A stretch of DNA of 64,000 bases from Sphagnum compactum (taxonomy: Eukaryota; Bryophyta; Sphagnopsida; Sphagnales): contig OZ234504.1 in assembly GCA_965153455.1 (NCBI GenBank), positions 11,346,001-11,410,000 on the forward strand, written 5' to 3'. The notes beneath the pieces were generated by a model that saw nothing but the letters and a program-made list of their open reading frames with translations, ran no database searches and was not told the DNA's origin. Below, piece after piece: positions 25,055 through 37,200 of the stretch. The position numbers and the translations under genes were made by a program. Numbering within the stretch: position 1 is the first letter of the stretch; each line of letters opens with the position of its first letter.

Positions 25055-26969
25055 AACAAATCATAGACATCTAAGTCTGAAATTTTAATTTAGTAAATCG
25101 ACACCCACCACCATCAAAACTAACAAAGTCACACACATAAACATGCACATCATCTTGGACATAACGACAAAATTAAAATCATGTTCACATTAAACGAGGT
25201 TCAAGCAACAAATAAACCCTAACATAAACTAATGCTCTGCAACAAATACGTAACATTATGATTAAGCAACTCCAGTACGGAACTTCAAATGTCTCAATTT
25301 TTCAACTTTGTCTTTAAAGAGTTCCTTTGGGAGGTTAGGGTTGTCACAATTTGCATATTTTGGTTGCTAAAAATGTGAGTTAAAAAAAAATTAAATTGTG
25401 TTTTGCATAAAAGGTGACAACAAATATAAGCCAAAAAAAGGGTTTATGTAGCCACCTTTATGTAGTCTTGTGAGTGCTTGATTGTGCAAAGAATTGCCAC
25501 ACTCTTAAAGATGTGTGTCAATACAAATGTTATCAACATAGTTTTCAGCACAAACAACATCATGCAAAATAGTGATGGGTGGCTTAATGTCACTATTTTG
25601 CACAACGCGCATGATTGTAGACAAGGTGAATGGTGACTCAATTTGAAATGAAGGATTTCAGGTGAGGACTACTACATGTGCTTGTCACCTTGTCCCAAAA
25701 ATACTAATTCCATTTCAAGTGAAGAATGATGTTTTGTTTTATTTTGCCATCATCAAAGCACTCCGTGTTGTCTATTGTATTGGTTATATATTGTTTGAAA
25801 AGAAGATTGGAAGTTGAAATTGGTCCAAACATGAGATGTGGAATCAAACTACGAACAAGGAAGAGAAAGTGGAAGCATGCAAAACCCTAAACCCTAACAC
25901 TCAAGGAGCCCGGAGTTCAATATTTGCCCTTGAGGCGGGAGCCAAGGCCTGTTGTTATTTCAGGAACTCTCTCCTCCTCCAAGAGAGTTGCCCGGCATAA
26001 AGTATGCATGCTAAATTTTTTATTTAAATTTTTTTCCCATGATACCTGGTGGGTACCTAAAGCTGGGTATCATGGGTGAATAAACAAATGTCGAGCTTTA
26101 CAAGAAAACAAACAAGAGCAAGCATTGCATTTTTCATAAAGCCCAATGGGTGTTTTACGTTTCACAATGGAGCCTCTAAATACACTAAGGAATTTAACCC
26201 CATGCTTTCTGGTGTATGGTGACACAAAATGTGTTTTTTTCCCCTCCTTGAAAATTTGAGGTCTGAGCCATTTTGGATTGTAAAATTTTCCTTGCTCCTA
26301 TTTGAATTGTTCTGCCTATGGGATAGGCTTCCTCTTTGAATCATCAATAAGATAAATAACTATATCATCCATAAACAATTAGACACTGTTACTTCTTTCA
26401 ATTTAAAAATTTTAAAAAAAATTACGATTAAATGTTCATTTAAATTAGATATGATTTCTTCCACCCATAATTCTAGTTAGATATAACAATTCCAGTTTAA
26501 GGCATGCTTTTATCACACCTCAAAGCTCTTGCACATTGCCAAAGAAGAAAATGCAACTACTTACTTATTGGTAGGCCTAGTTCAGTCGAGATGCAATGGG
26601 ACATTTTGCTAAGTTTTTAAAATCAAAAGTTCACAAGCCAAAGTTGGCAAGGTAAAAAGTTGAGAGACACTTTGATCTTGCACACAATTTTGAAACTCTT
26701 TTGACATGAAAGTAGATTCAATTAGGTCACATAGCATAACCCCTTTTATACAATTTCATGTTTAATTTGCCCCATCCTTTTGCATCGCAACGAGTTTTTT
26801 GAAACCATATTTTAGGGTTTGAAGGCCCCTTCTAGTAGTTAAGATTTGACAATTTTTATAAAACATAGTGGGTAGGTTGGGCCAATTCATCACCAACACT
26901 TTCAATTATAAATCTTACGGGTTGGCTGCAACAAGTTGCAAGTAATGATTGGCCGGAAACAAGAGCCAC

Positions 26970-26991
26970 ACGGTGGTGGCCCCACCACCGT
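26970..26991. repeat. Perfect hairpin, 10 bp stem
   Basis: ACGGTGGTGG (26,970-26,979) and CCACCACCGT (26,982-26,991) are exact reverse complements around a two-base loop. It is GC-rich inside AT-rich DNA. No transcript or terminator context is evident. Confidence 0.7.
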
Positions 26992-27164
26992 AACACCCCC
27001 GAAAACAAATTTCAACCATTTATTTCGAGTGCATTTCAAACGCTACGGTTTCAATCCGACTTTCAATTAATTTCACCCACCGACACCGAAATCAAATTTC
27101 CCGCAGGCTTTTGAGCTGTTTGGTTCTTCAGAACACACGGTTTTTTAGTTTTGAAATGATTCCT

Positions 27165-27360
27165 GTAACAATAGACAAACCAAATAAAATAAAAATCGTG
27201 TGTGAACATTAAAAAGAAAATAAAAGAAAAAAATTCGATCCATTCCACAATAGACAAAAATTGTGCGGAACATAAAGTTCCATTCCTTTGGTAATAGACA
27301 AAAACCTCGGTCGAACATAAAATTCCCCATCCTTCAGCAAATGGACGAAAGTTTTTGTTC
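27165..27360 (+). repeat. Short tandem pattern around 'aatagacaaa'
   Basis: The words 'caatagacaaa', 'caatagacaaaaa', 'taatagacaaaaa' and 'aaatggacgaaa' recur, each followed after 10-20 bp by a 'gaacat(a/t)aa' word and then by 'ccattcc' or 'ccatcc'. The last units are spaced about 43-47 bp. It is a degenerate satellite-like block with no coding role seen. Confidence 0.5.
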
Positions 27361-28156
27361 CGTCATCAGACATCTTCTTTTCCTGATCTGCAGACGCACC
27401 CTCCCAACAACCTCCTCCTGCAGGGAAGATCAAGTCCAATTCGATACGTCCGTCCGTCCATCATCCGCAGTTAACGACTTTTTCCCCCTCACTTTCCTTT
27501 CTTTTCAGGCAACCCCCAAAGGGACTTATCCCCAGCAGCAAAAACACACCACATGGACAACAAAAAGCAGCAGCAAGGAAGGAATTGTCCAAGGAATTAT
27601 TATTTCTCTGTGTATGGACGGACAATTTTTTGTTGTGGTGTTTGGGGGGGGGGGTGTGTGTTAGTTAGTTGGCAGGTGGGCGGAGGGTGGCTAATGGCGG
27701 TGTAGTGGTCGGAGACTTTTTAAGCTTTAAAACTTAGTCAATAAACTTTTGTACAAATCTAGGCACCTCCGAATTGTTTGATTAATATTCGATCTAGTGC
27801 CACCCACATATATACTTTCTCTCTCTCTCTCTCTCTCCATCCGTCTCTCAACTCAAACCTTGGTAACCTAGGGTTTTACCCACAATTTAAAGCACTCCGA
27901 GAGATTTCCTTAGATAATGAAGCCGATGAACAGGAAGGTTCTTACACTTATAAGCAGGCATAATATCTCTCCCAATTTATAAGAAGAGGGCAAATTCATG
28001 GATATAAGGTGCCCTCGAAGTACATATAAGTTTTTTTCCAAGTGCTTTACTTAGGTGTAAGGTCCTCTCCTAAATCATCATAGACATAAGATCTCCTATC
28101 ACCTAGTGTTCCACATTTGTTTAAGCTTATGATAAGGTTAGGCCCGTATGTACGCT

Positions 28157-28285
28157 ATGTTGGGTAAGGCCCATGTGTTGGGAGCAATTCCCAAAATGTG
28201 GGGCTATAGACTCAACTACCACCCCCATCGTAAGCTCCTCGTTTTGTGAATGCCCACACCACACCTTGTGGGCCTTACCCAACAT
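28157..28285. repeat. 129 bp inverted-repeat (MITE-like) element
   Basis: ATGTTGGGTAAGGCCCA (28,157-28,173) is repeated exactly in inverted orientation at 28,269-28,285. Inner arms (caattcccaaaat and gttttgtgaatgccc) also pair. Related foldback sequences with taaggccc and gggcct arms occur near 21,639, 29,877 and 34,157. Confidence 0.7.
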
Positions 28286-29659
28286 GAAGTAGGAGGGGAT
28301 ATCTATGTAGGCAATGCAACTTGAAAGTAGTCACAATTCCTGAGAACAAAACAAACAAAGAGAGCGCAACACCTAGCCATTATTATCATTTAGTGTGGTT
28401 TGAACTTTGAAGGCACCTTGCATGATGGAATACTTTTGCCGCACATTTTATCCAGAAAAATAAGTGCCCTAAAAATCAAGATTCAACACTAAGATTGAAT
28501 TCTCTTGGGCATTTTGGTGTCATGTGCTGGTAGAGACGACGACCGCAATTACTACTCCAAATCTTTATGTGTAATGGGTATTAAAAAATGGCTAGCCTCG
28601 GATTAGAATGAATGTGAGGAAACGTCCTTGGAGTGGGATGTCCCATAATTAGGGGCTCAAGTTCAACTCTTGACCCTTATTTGGGGAATGGCCCACTACT
28701 CCTCCTCCTCTTAGGGCCTTACTTTACACTTTGTATGTGCTAAGGCAAGAAGAAGAAATCGATACAAGGAGCCCTTGCATGGCAAAGGACCCAGGCATGA
28801 ATAACAAGCAGCTCATTGCAAAATGGTTCTGCCCCTTATGATGGCAAGTTCAAAACTCCAAACCACCACCAGTTTTAAAAAGGAGGAAATGTATGGACAA
28901 AGCTCCAAAAGCATGAAATCACAACAACACCTGGTTAACATGAGAACTACATACGTTGTTCAGTAAACACCTAGTCTCTCTTCACTAGTCTCTCCCTCTT
29001 TAGAGAGAGAGAGAGAGAGAAGAAAGAAAGAAGGGAGAGGACTGAAAAAGCACCAAATTTTGAGCTTCCCATCTGTCCATGTTCCATTCTGGCAAGACTG
29101 AAGCTGGTTTTTTCAGGCATACAACCACCCATATGCAGCAGTGTTGTCTGCAGGGCGGCCTGGCTGCACACTGCATGCAATGGGTCCCACTGCCCCCTTG
29201 CCCCCTCCCAAATTTGATCATCACCACCAGGGTGGAAGAGTAAGTGAAAATTGTCCAGATTCCTCTGTAAAGAAGCAAGAAGGCTTTTCACGTAATTTGG
29301 AGCGTGTCAGGTACAGGCCATTTGTGCCCATTTTGCCTGTTCGACTCAAATTCCTCACAGGCATTGAAAGTGGCACAATGGCAAGAAAGAAAACCACCAC
29401 ACTCCATTGTGCGACGATGGTGGTATTCGTGTGGACTTGCAAAGTGGTCATGTGGATTTTGCAAAGTGGACTTGAAAATAATAGTAGGTCTTTGGCACCT
29501 ACCCAAGTTAACTCTGGGTTGTGCACAAGCCCACACAACCCTTTCCCTTTGCCGTGTAAGGAGACTAAAAATTACTCACTAGAAATTTAAAAGTAGAAAA
29601 GGCCACATGAAAATCATTATTTGTAATTTTTCACATAAAATTGAAGGTCTCTCTTCCCC
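28286..29659. other. Intergenic DNA, no supported gene
   Basis: Several overlapping frames of about 80-150 codons lie on both strands between 28,970 and 29,590, but none shows a known domain or splice-consistent continuation. A (GA)n run sits at about 29,003-29,020. Confidence 0.5.
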
Positions 29660-29660
29660 A

Positions 29661-29850
29661 AGAGCGATGGCTTAATGGTACAGCTTTGTGTTGAACGTCA
29701 CAAAGATCTTGAGTTCAAACCCATTGGTGAGCAGGTGAAATAAACCATATATACAAATCCCCCAGCACTAGACCTGACTTGGGGGTTTAATTAATGCTTA
29801 CAACTTGTCAGGCAAGTCTCTTATTGTGTTCCTGAGGGGGGGGAAAAAAA
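29661..29850 (+). mobile_element. Candidate tRNA-derived SINE
   Basis: A box A-like TGGCTTAATGGTA (29,668-29,680) is followed 30 bp later by a box B-like GAGTTCAAACC (29,711-29,721). That is about the spacing of the two internal RNA polymerase III promoter blocks in a tRNA. About 130 bp of unrelated tail follows up to a G-run. The tRNA cloverleaf is not convincing, so a SINE head fits better than a functional tRNA. No target duplication was established. Confidence 0.42.
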
Positions 29851-29876
29851 CCAAAAAACTTTACAAACTTCAGTTA

Positions 29877-29985
29877 GTAAGGCCCACCAAGTGAGGCATG
29901 CCCCAGAGTCCGACACCTGCTTGGGGCTCTAGCTTGGCAATGTGGGCCCTTAATTTGGGGAAATGCCTCCCTCCTAGGGCCTCAC
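29877..29985. repeat. Foldback element related to the 28,157 MITE
   Basis: Arms 'gtaaggccc' and 'gaggcatgcccc' near 29,878-29,905 face 'ggggaaatgcctc' and 'agggcctcac' at about 29,957-29,985. They share the taaggccc/gggcct core with the 28,157 and 34,157 elements. Confidence 0.5.
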
Positions 29986-31878
29986 CTTGCATCCTCACAG
30001 TGGAGAAATGCTCCTGCTGCAGCAGCAAGATTATTAGGTCTGTTGGTGTTGCTTGACCCATTCTGGTTTGAAAGTTCATTCACCAATTGTATAATTGAGT
30101 ATTGTATAACTAGAGTTAACTTAGCAAGAGACCCATTATGGAAGAATATGGCCATAACAAATTAATTGTTGGGAGCATCTTGCTAACATGACAACATGCC
30201 ATTGGACAAGCACTCCCCAGTTATATCACGTATCCTTTTACCTTCTTGACATTTTCATACCTCTCTTATAAAAACCAAATTGGACAGTTTTTGATTGCCA
30301 GTTGGTTACACCTCATAACTCACTCTCTTCTGTGTCCCCTAACCTGTGAGGTCAGCACTCTTGGTCAACAATTAATTATGTCTGGTAACCAGCTCAAAAT
30401 GCTGGTTTTTGTCAATTGTCGAGAGGCACTGGAGCACCTCAACTATTCACAATAACTTGTGTGCTCTTGCCAATTACCTAGTCCACAAATGCAAAGAAGC
30501 CCTGGGCCATCAATTTTCAACATGAGTATGACATTCAACACAACCCCAATTAGTCAAAATTCAACACCAAAGTGCAAGAAAATCATTCCTAGTTTCTAAA
30601 GGAGATTATGTTGCCTACCAGTGGTGTGCCCATTTTGCACTAATAGAGAACGATCCGTTCCATTTTAAAAATATTTCAGAGACAAAAAGCAAAAGAACTG
30701 CTGGTCTGTTTTTTCATGAGAGAACCCGTCTGTTTATGGGCAGTTGTTTGATTTTTTTAATTTCTTGAGAACCATGGTTATATATATATATATATATCTC
30801 TCTCTCTCTCTCTCAAAACCATTTTTTTTTAAAAAAAATAGAGAACCATGGATATGAATCTTAAGAACCCTCCTGAACACTATGGCACTTTTAATAACCA
30901 CCCAACAAGGGAAGGTAGGTAGGAAATCTAAGTGGTTATGATGTAGGCACATAAGTAGGTACTAAGCAAATCACTTGGTGTCTAGTCTACCAGGTAGATA
31001 GATGCATGTGGATGGTTGGTATGTAGCTAACCACTCTGGTTAGATTAGACAATGTGGGACCGGAATACAATGAAAAATGTTTTTCCGTCCCACACATGGC
31101 CATCCGTTTTGCATGGTGCCCTAGTGGCGGGTGCTTTGTTTAACTCTGGCCCTAACCAAGGTGGTTAGCTATGTCACTCACACAGGTAAAAAAGCCCTTA
31201 TATGTCATCATAAGTGAGCTCCCCATGTGACAGGTACATGATGGTGGGTCTTTATGCAGTGGTTGATTATGAGGTCCTGATTGGGAAGGAGGGAGGGGTG
31301 GGTGTTTTGAATTATGAGGGGAGGAGGGTAGATTGACAGAGCTTCAGCTGAAGAAGCCCTTCAGAAATTCTAAACCAAAAGAAAAAAGCCTTTCATGTGC
31401 AAACAACAACATGAGAGCACACCATTGTCAAAAGGAAGGAAAGTAATGCTATAAGGACAAAGGTTTTTTTTTTAAAGAAAATTTTAAAAATTTTAAAATA
31501 TATTTAATGATTTATTTCTAATTTTGAGGGTGGCACAAGGGGGAGAGAGCTACAAACTTATTTAGCACGAGTGCTAGTATATGCAGGTATCAGAAATGGC
31601 ACCCTACTCACGGCCAGTTATCAGGGCTGTTCTTTGCGAGTTCTTCCCTGAAATAATCAGGTTTCGAGGTCATATAGTAATTGTACATGTAGGAGCAGTG
31701 GAAATATATGTAGCAACAGTGGAGGTGCTCTTTGATTTTGAATTTTTTTTTTTTTGGCCAGAAACCCGGAAGGTTGTTTGATTCTGAAATATTAAACAAC
31801 ACGAACGACAAAACCGGCTGTTCTTCATAAATAATTCAAATGACCGCACAAGAGTGATATGGATATATATGTATATAT
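29986..31878. other. Intergenic DNA with microsatellite and hairpin
   Basis: No gene found. A (TA)n then (TC)n tract lies at about 30,779-30,813. A 22 bp inverted repeat (31,022-31,043 with 31,152-31,173) and sequence around 30,910-31,250 resemble 40,760-41,110 in motif order ('gatgcatgtggatggtt', 'caatgaaaaa'). Two old copies of one repeat are therefore likely. Confidence 0.5.
31022..31173. repeat. Imperfect 22 bp inverted repeat
   Basis: TGTAGCTAACCACTCTGGTTAG at 31,022 pairs with 31,152-31,173 at about 18 of 22 positions around a 108 bp centre. It is probably the core of a non-autonomous repeat also seen in weaker form near 40.8-41.1 kb. Confidence 0.55.
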
Positions 31879-32843
31879 TCTATATAGTAAAGGACGTCGT
31901 GGTCGTGAAGCTTGAGGATGAAATGAAGCTTTCCATCAGTCCATCCGTCCGTCATCCATCCCGTCATCCGTCCCGTCATCCATCCAAACAGAACAAATAT
32001 ATTTTTTAAAAAGGGAAAAAACTAGCCCAAAAAAAAAAAAAACAGAAAAACACTTTAACAACTAGAAACTTGTTGTAAACACTTAAGCATGAAACAAAAA
32101 AGGGAAATACAGTAAAATAATCTTAAAAGAAAATTAAAAAATAAATGACAAAAAATAAGAAACAAAACAGAGAGCAAAAGAAAGAGAAAAAAAACCATAC
32201 TTGAAAAAAAAATGAGGTTTGTCTTCTTTTTCCAAACTTCAAACCTGCATCTAATCAAACAAAAAAAAATTTTAAAAATTTAATTATTTTTATTATAAAA
32301 CATATTAGAAAAACTAGAATTTTTTTGGAAAAGAAAATAGAAAATAAATAAATAAATAAACGCATAAAATAGAAAAAAATGAAGATAGACAAAATAAGAA
32401 TAGAAAAAATTAAAACATGAAACAAACATAAACAAAAAAAAGTAAAAACACAAAAACTATAAAAAAGGAATGGAAACAAATGAAACAAGGAAAAGAAAAT
32501 ACAGTAAAATATTTTAAAAGAAAAAAATTACAAAAAAGAAGAAACCAAATAAAGAGTAGAAAATAAGAAAAAATAAAACTTATACTAATGAAGAAAAACC
32601 CTACTTGAAAAAAAATGAGGTGTGTCTTCTTTCTCCAAACTTCAAACTTGCATCCAAATAAACAAAAATACAAAAGTGAAAAAGAAACACTTTATTTTTA
32701 TTATACAAAATAATAATAAAAACAAAAAAACACATAAAAGTAAATAATAAAAAAGATAAAAAGTTTTTAAAGAAAAAACTAAAACATGAACCAAACATTG
32801 TTGAAATAACACACCTGTGCATTAGGCACGGGGTTCAAACTAG
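31879..32843 (+). mobile_element. Candidate non-autonomous Helitron (1)
   Basis: The 5' end reads TCTATATAGTAAAGGACG (from 31,879). The 3' end has a stem CCTGTGC (32,814-32,820) and GCACGGG (32,826-32,832), 7 bp with one T-G wobble, and a 5 nt loop. CTAG (32,840-32,843) follows 7 nt later, with host T next. TC...hairpin...CTRR|T is the Helitron signature. The ends resemble those of the candidate at 43,745-44,524. It has no Rep/helicase and is mostly A-rich tandem repeat. It sits in an (AT)n tract, so the host base on the left is T instead of the usual A. Confidence 0.6.
32085..32810 (+). repeat. 403 bp tandem duplication inside the Helitron candidate
   Basis: A block with markers 'tacagtaaaat', 'ccatacttgaaaaaaaaatgagg' and 'ccaaacttcaaacctgcatc' occurs at 32,110-32,255 and again at about 32,500-32,660. 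The 'atgagg' anchors, 32,212 and 32,615, are 403 bp apart. A-rich filler between them is also similar. Nothing codes for protein. Confidence 0.7.
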
Positions 32844-33088
32844 TATATATATGTATGTATGGTTTCCATTAGCCTACTCAAACACCTGCAAAACTTGTTT
32901 GATGGGTGTAACAGTTCTTTTCTACTGCAGGGAAGTTTGGTAACAATATAATAATCATACCCTGGAAGCCAGCAATAATTTATTTAATTATTTTGCAAGG
33001 ATAAAACTCTGAAAACCATAGAAAATCTTTTTTTGAAGTCAAGCCCTGTTTCAGGATAGGCTTACCTTTGAGCCTTCTTTTGTCCTCT

Positions 33089-33123
<35 letters not shown>

Positions 33124-34149
33124 AGAGCTCAGATTGTGGATCAACACTCATGATCATGATCCGTTTCTTTTCACTCGACTTCAGATGAATATAATACAAC
33201 CCCCGCCCCCCCCCCCTCCAAAAGAATAAAATACTAATAATAATAATAATAATAACAAATTGCTGAACAACTTTTACTCTTATTGCATAATGGTTTTGAG
33301 TTTCGAAGACATCATTCAGGGTTTGTAGTAGTCATAGCAGCCGTAATTTTGGAGAGATAGGTGGCGATCGACTCAGGTTAGCCATTGAGTACACTCGAAG
33401 ATCAGCAATTTTGGAGTTGTTTGTTTTTTTCTTCTTTGGGTGCGACTAGTTTTGGATGGCACACACGGAGGAAGAAGGAAGAAGAAGAAGAAGCATCTCG
33501 ACAAACGAATTTTTTTTTTTTGTGATTAGGCAATCTTACAACAATCATGCCAAAATTGTCACCCAAATGGAAGGCAAAGTTATAATACCCCATGATTAGA
33601 AAAAACAAAAAAACATTTCCTTCAGCTTGACTTAATCCCATCATGAAAGCCTCCCCCCCCCCCATTTTGGGAACAAAAAACCTGGAATGGAATACCAAGC
33701 TTAGCTTTCAGGGGGGGGGGGTTGTAAATAAGCTTTTTTTATCATTTTGCCTGCCATAATAACTCTAAGACTATTTGTTTAAACCCTTAGCAAAAATATG
33801 AACCCTTATCATGGTGCATTCACACTTGATGTTAAGTTAGTGTTAAATGAAAATCTAGATGGCATCCTAGGTGGCACCCAATGTTAAAATGGGTGATAGC
33901 TTAATGTTAAATTGAATGTTTAACTTAACATTTAAATGTTCATGATAAGTAGGTGTAAGTCCTAAATGACTAGCATGGTGTTAGGGGACTCAACAACACT
34001 AGAGTCCCTAACGCCATGTGTGAATGCACCTTTAGCCCAATTCATATTTTTGCATAGGAGTATGGGTCATGCCCACACACATTGATTTGGGAACAAAGCT
34101 ATAAGAACTCAAACACATGGGGACGCGGGCTTCCTAGCTTGTTTGATCT

Positions 34150-34235
34150 CATTAGGTAAGGCCCTTAGATGAGGGTGCTACCCAAATTCAGGTCTACTCA
34201 CTCGGCTATCGCTGGGCCGTAGGCCCTCACTTTGA
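34150..34235. repeat. Foldback fragment with taaggccc/gggcc arms
   Basis: 'aggtaaggcccttagatgag' near 34,155 faces 'gggccgtaggccctcac' near 34,213-34,230. It belongs with the 28,157 and 29,877 elements by its core words; the ends are not defined. Confidence 0.4.
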
Positions 34236-37200
34236 TAGTGCTCTTGTCTTAGGCAAAACAACTCTCTTGTATCTTGAAGATAGGCTTTACCAGGCACAGC
34301 TTTTCCTCCACAAAAGGCGAGGCATTTTGAAAAGCAAAATGCCCATTCCAAAATGTTGGCAATTTGTTTTTTTTATGTTTTCTTGTGATACCCATAAATA
34401 AGACAACACACAACAAAATTGCAATAGCCTCTCTCTCCCACAAAAAAAAAGTGTTGAAAGCCCCAAAAAAACCAAAATTCCTCCTTGAAACCTTTACGTG
34501 TTTGCCCCAAAAAACAAAAAAATCAAAATCAAAATTCTTGCCCAAGATAACTTTTAAAACCTCTTTGTGCTTGCACCAACAACAAAACAAAGCTTGATTT
34601 GGTGCTCTTGAAAGAAAGAAAGAGTAGTTTTGCAAAGCTCCTTGCATGAAAAGAGAGTTTCTTGGAGAGATGCCACAAACTTTTCACGAGTTTTTCATGT
34701 GATGGAGCTTGGAATTCCCTCACACACTTGCAAAACTCAAGAAATGCACATGAATCCAACTCATGACCAAATTCATTTGAGCATGATTTGTGAGCAAAAA
34801 TTAGTTTGGGTCCCCATTTGTCATGTGCAAAATTTCATGTTATCTTGGGCATCTCAATTCGTGTTTCGGCAAAATAAAGGGTTCTAATGATCAATTTGAA
34901 ACCTTTTATGAATAACTTTCTCATATAATAGACTTTTGGTTCATAGGATATTTGTCTTATAGGATTTGATGAATCATTATGCTTACCATTAAGATTTGTC
35001 TTTTGAAAACTTGACTCAATCATTAGGTTGTTAAACTTGATAAGCATCTCTCTACAAGCAAGTATATAATGAGGGGTGACCCTCCTTCAAAAGGAAGTAA
35101 TTCCTACATCAAACAATGTGACAATATAATGTGTGAAATTGTTAGGTGACAATGATGGATTATTTTAAACCATGTTTGATAATCAACAAAATGTTTTTAT
35201 GTGATCTTACTAGATGTGTGTAACATGTTGAAATATTGTGATGATTCATGGGAGCTTTTTTCTTAAGCATTAACAAAAGATAATGCAACATTTTTAACAA
35301 TTTAACGAAGCAATTTCAATTCTCTATACAGTTTTTAACATAATATAAACATATGGTGTGTAAAGGAGAGAATTTAACTACAATAAAACAATGTTGTTTG
35401 CATTGTCAAACACGAAATGGTTATGAATTAAATATTACAAAACTAATGTTTAAAAGTGTAAAAATGACGAATGCTTTTGACGAATGATGTAAACCATTTC
35501 CAACAAAAACATTAATGAACATTTTAAATGAACTAAAAGAAAGAATGGTTCATTTCAACATTCTACAAACATAAATACCATGTCACTAAGGGCCACTTTA
35601 AACAAATGTCCAAGGAGTAGGGTCCAATGAAATCGAGCATTCCTATTGGTCAAAAACTTTAAATTGGTCCCAAGGCTTTTAGACTGTTCAGGACCAAGAC
35701 AAATCAAATTGTAATTTAATCTACATGGCATCATTTCGTAGGGAAGACCAATTGGTCTAAACTAAAAAAGAGCTTAAAGGAGAGCTCATGGTTGGGAAAA
35801 CCAAAATGCATGTTAAGGTCAAAGGTTGTTCATTTCTTTTTAGTTTGTTCTTTTCCATTGTTTTTTAAAACCTCTGTTGCTCAAATTCTATGAAAATAGA
35901 AGACATGTTATGGATTGAAAACATTGTTAAGAGCACACTAGCTCCCACATTTTTGACCAATTTTAGAATTGACATGGTTTGTTTTGTGTATCCTCACAAC
36001 TTAGTTGCTAGGAGTAGATTTTTAACCTTTCCAAGTGCACAAAATGGAGTTGAATAAGGTGGCATGGGGTAAAAAGTGAAATGTTGAAGCACCAATTTTC
36101 ATGGGTGGAAAGGGATTTGAATTTACAAAAGATCCCTAAATCAATTCCCATTCCAAATAAAAGACCATTAAAGAAGAAGGTGGTTGTGATGAAGACGAAG
36201 ATGAAAAAGGTTAAAAAGGTAAAAATATATTCATTATGTGTAATAAGAATAAAAAAGAAAAAAAATCAAAGAATGAAAAAACCCATGAAAAAATGGGGGA
36301 AAAAAAAACCAAAGGCTAACCTAATCCTCTCACATGTCAACAACACAATTTTTATATTGGACCCTTGAATTAGACCCCAAGCCTTTAAACACACTCATTG
36401 TGCCATAGGAAAAAACGTTTTCTTAAATGTGGAAAAGGGTCCAATTCAATGTTCAGTTTGGTTCAAACTCATCCATGTGCTTTTAGTCTTCGGACCTTTG
36501 TCTAAAGTGCCTTAAGAATACATTTAGAATCTTTGATTATCTCAATAGTTGCATCAAGAAATGGGCACACTTATCTTTTAAAAAAATAACTACCTTATGT
36601 TTATCATATAGAAATATGTTGAAAGTCTCCAAATATATAATTATTTGAAGAGCAAATTCATTGCCACAAAAGAAAAAAACGTAATTATCAATGGTCCAAA
36701 TGTTTTGGTTCGAATGAAATAAGGATTGGAATGGAATGTGGTTTCTAACCTAATATTGATAGGCTAGTTCATCTCATATATGTTTGATGAACATATGATT
36801 GATCATCATTTTTTAGTCCAATATGTTGTAATTCCTTGTGAATACCCATGAATATTTTGTTTGTCTTCATGAAAACATCTGTAATGCAATTCATCTACAA
36901 GTTTTTTTTTTAATTTTGACATTGTTCAAAAAGAAGTTGAGTGTTTGTTTAATTTTGTTGAATTGGATCACATTGAATTCAAATTGGTTGAATCCAATTT
37001 GATTTCAATTCAATTCAAATCAAATTGAATTTAGTTGGGTTGCTAAAAGGATTGAATAGTTAGACTTGGAATGTCATAATTGTCAAGTTGATGTCTACAC
37101 TATTGGACCTTATACATACATGTTTCATCTAAACCAATTTCAATCATCATCATGATTGGAGTTTTTGAGTATTTCATACATATATATACATTATAATGAC

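Larger units (their letters stand above)
25055..28156. other. Intergenic DNA, no gene seen
   Basis: Frames here are short and match nothing I know. It includes a telomere-like 'accctaaaccctaac' at about 25,884, a 10 bp-stem hairpin at 26,970, a short tandem pattern at 27,165-27,360 and a (CT)n run at 27,817-27,838. The 27.3-27.7 kb part is less AT-rich than its surroundings but shows no supported exon. Confidence 0.5.

Noticed and set aside
27165-27360. CRISPR-like spacing of repeats
   Set aside because: The window is plant nuclear DNA, repeats are degenerate and spacing is uneven; a simple tandem pattern is enough.
28971-29590. Several overlapping frames up to 149 codons on both strands
   Set aside because: They overlap each other in antisense, match no family, and show no coding-like bias in either direction.
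32055-32822. Chain of Phe-rich minus-strand frames
   Set aside because: Translation of A-rich tandem repeats in the Helitron candidate; no real protein signal.
36081-36368. 95-codon Lys-rich plus-strand frame
   Set aside because: The lysine run comes from A-rich simple sequence; no recognisable fold or homologous family.
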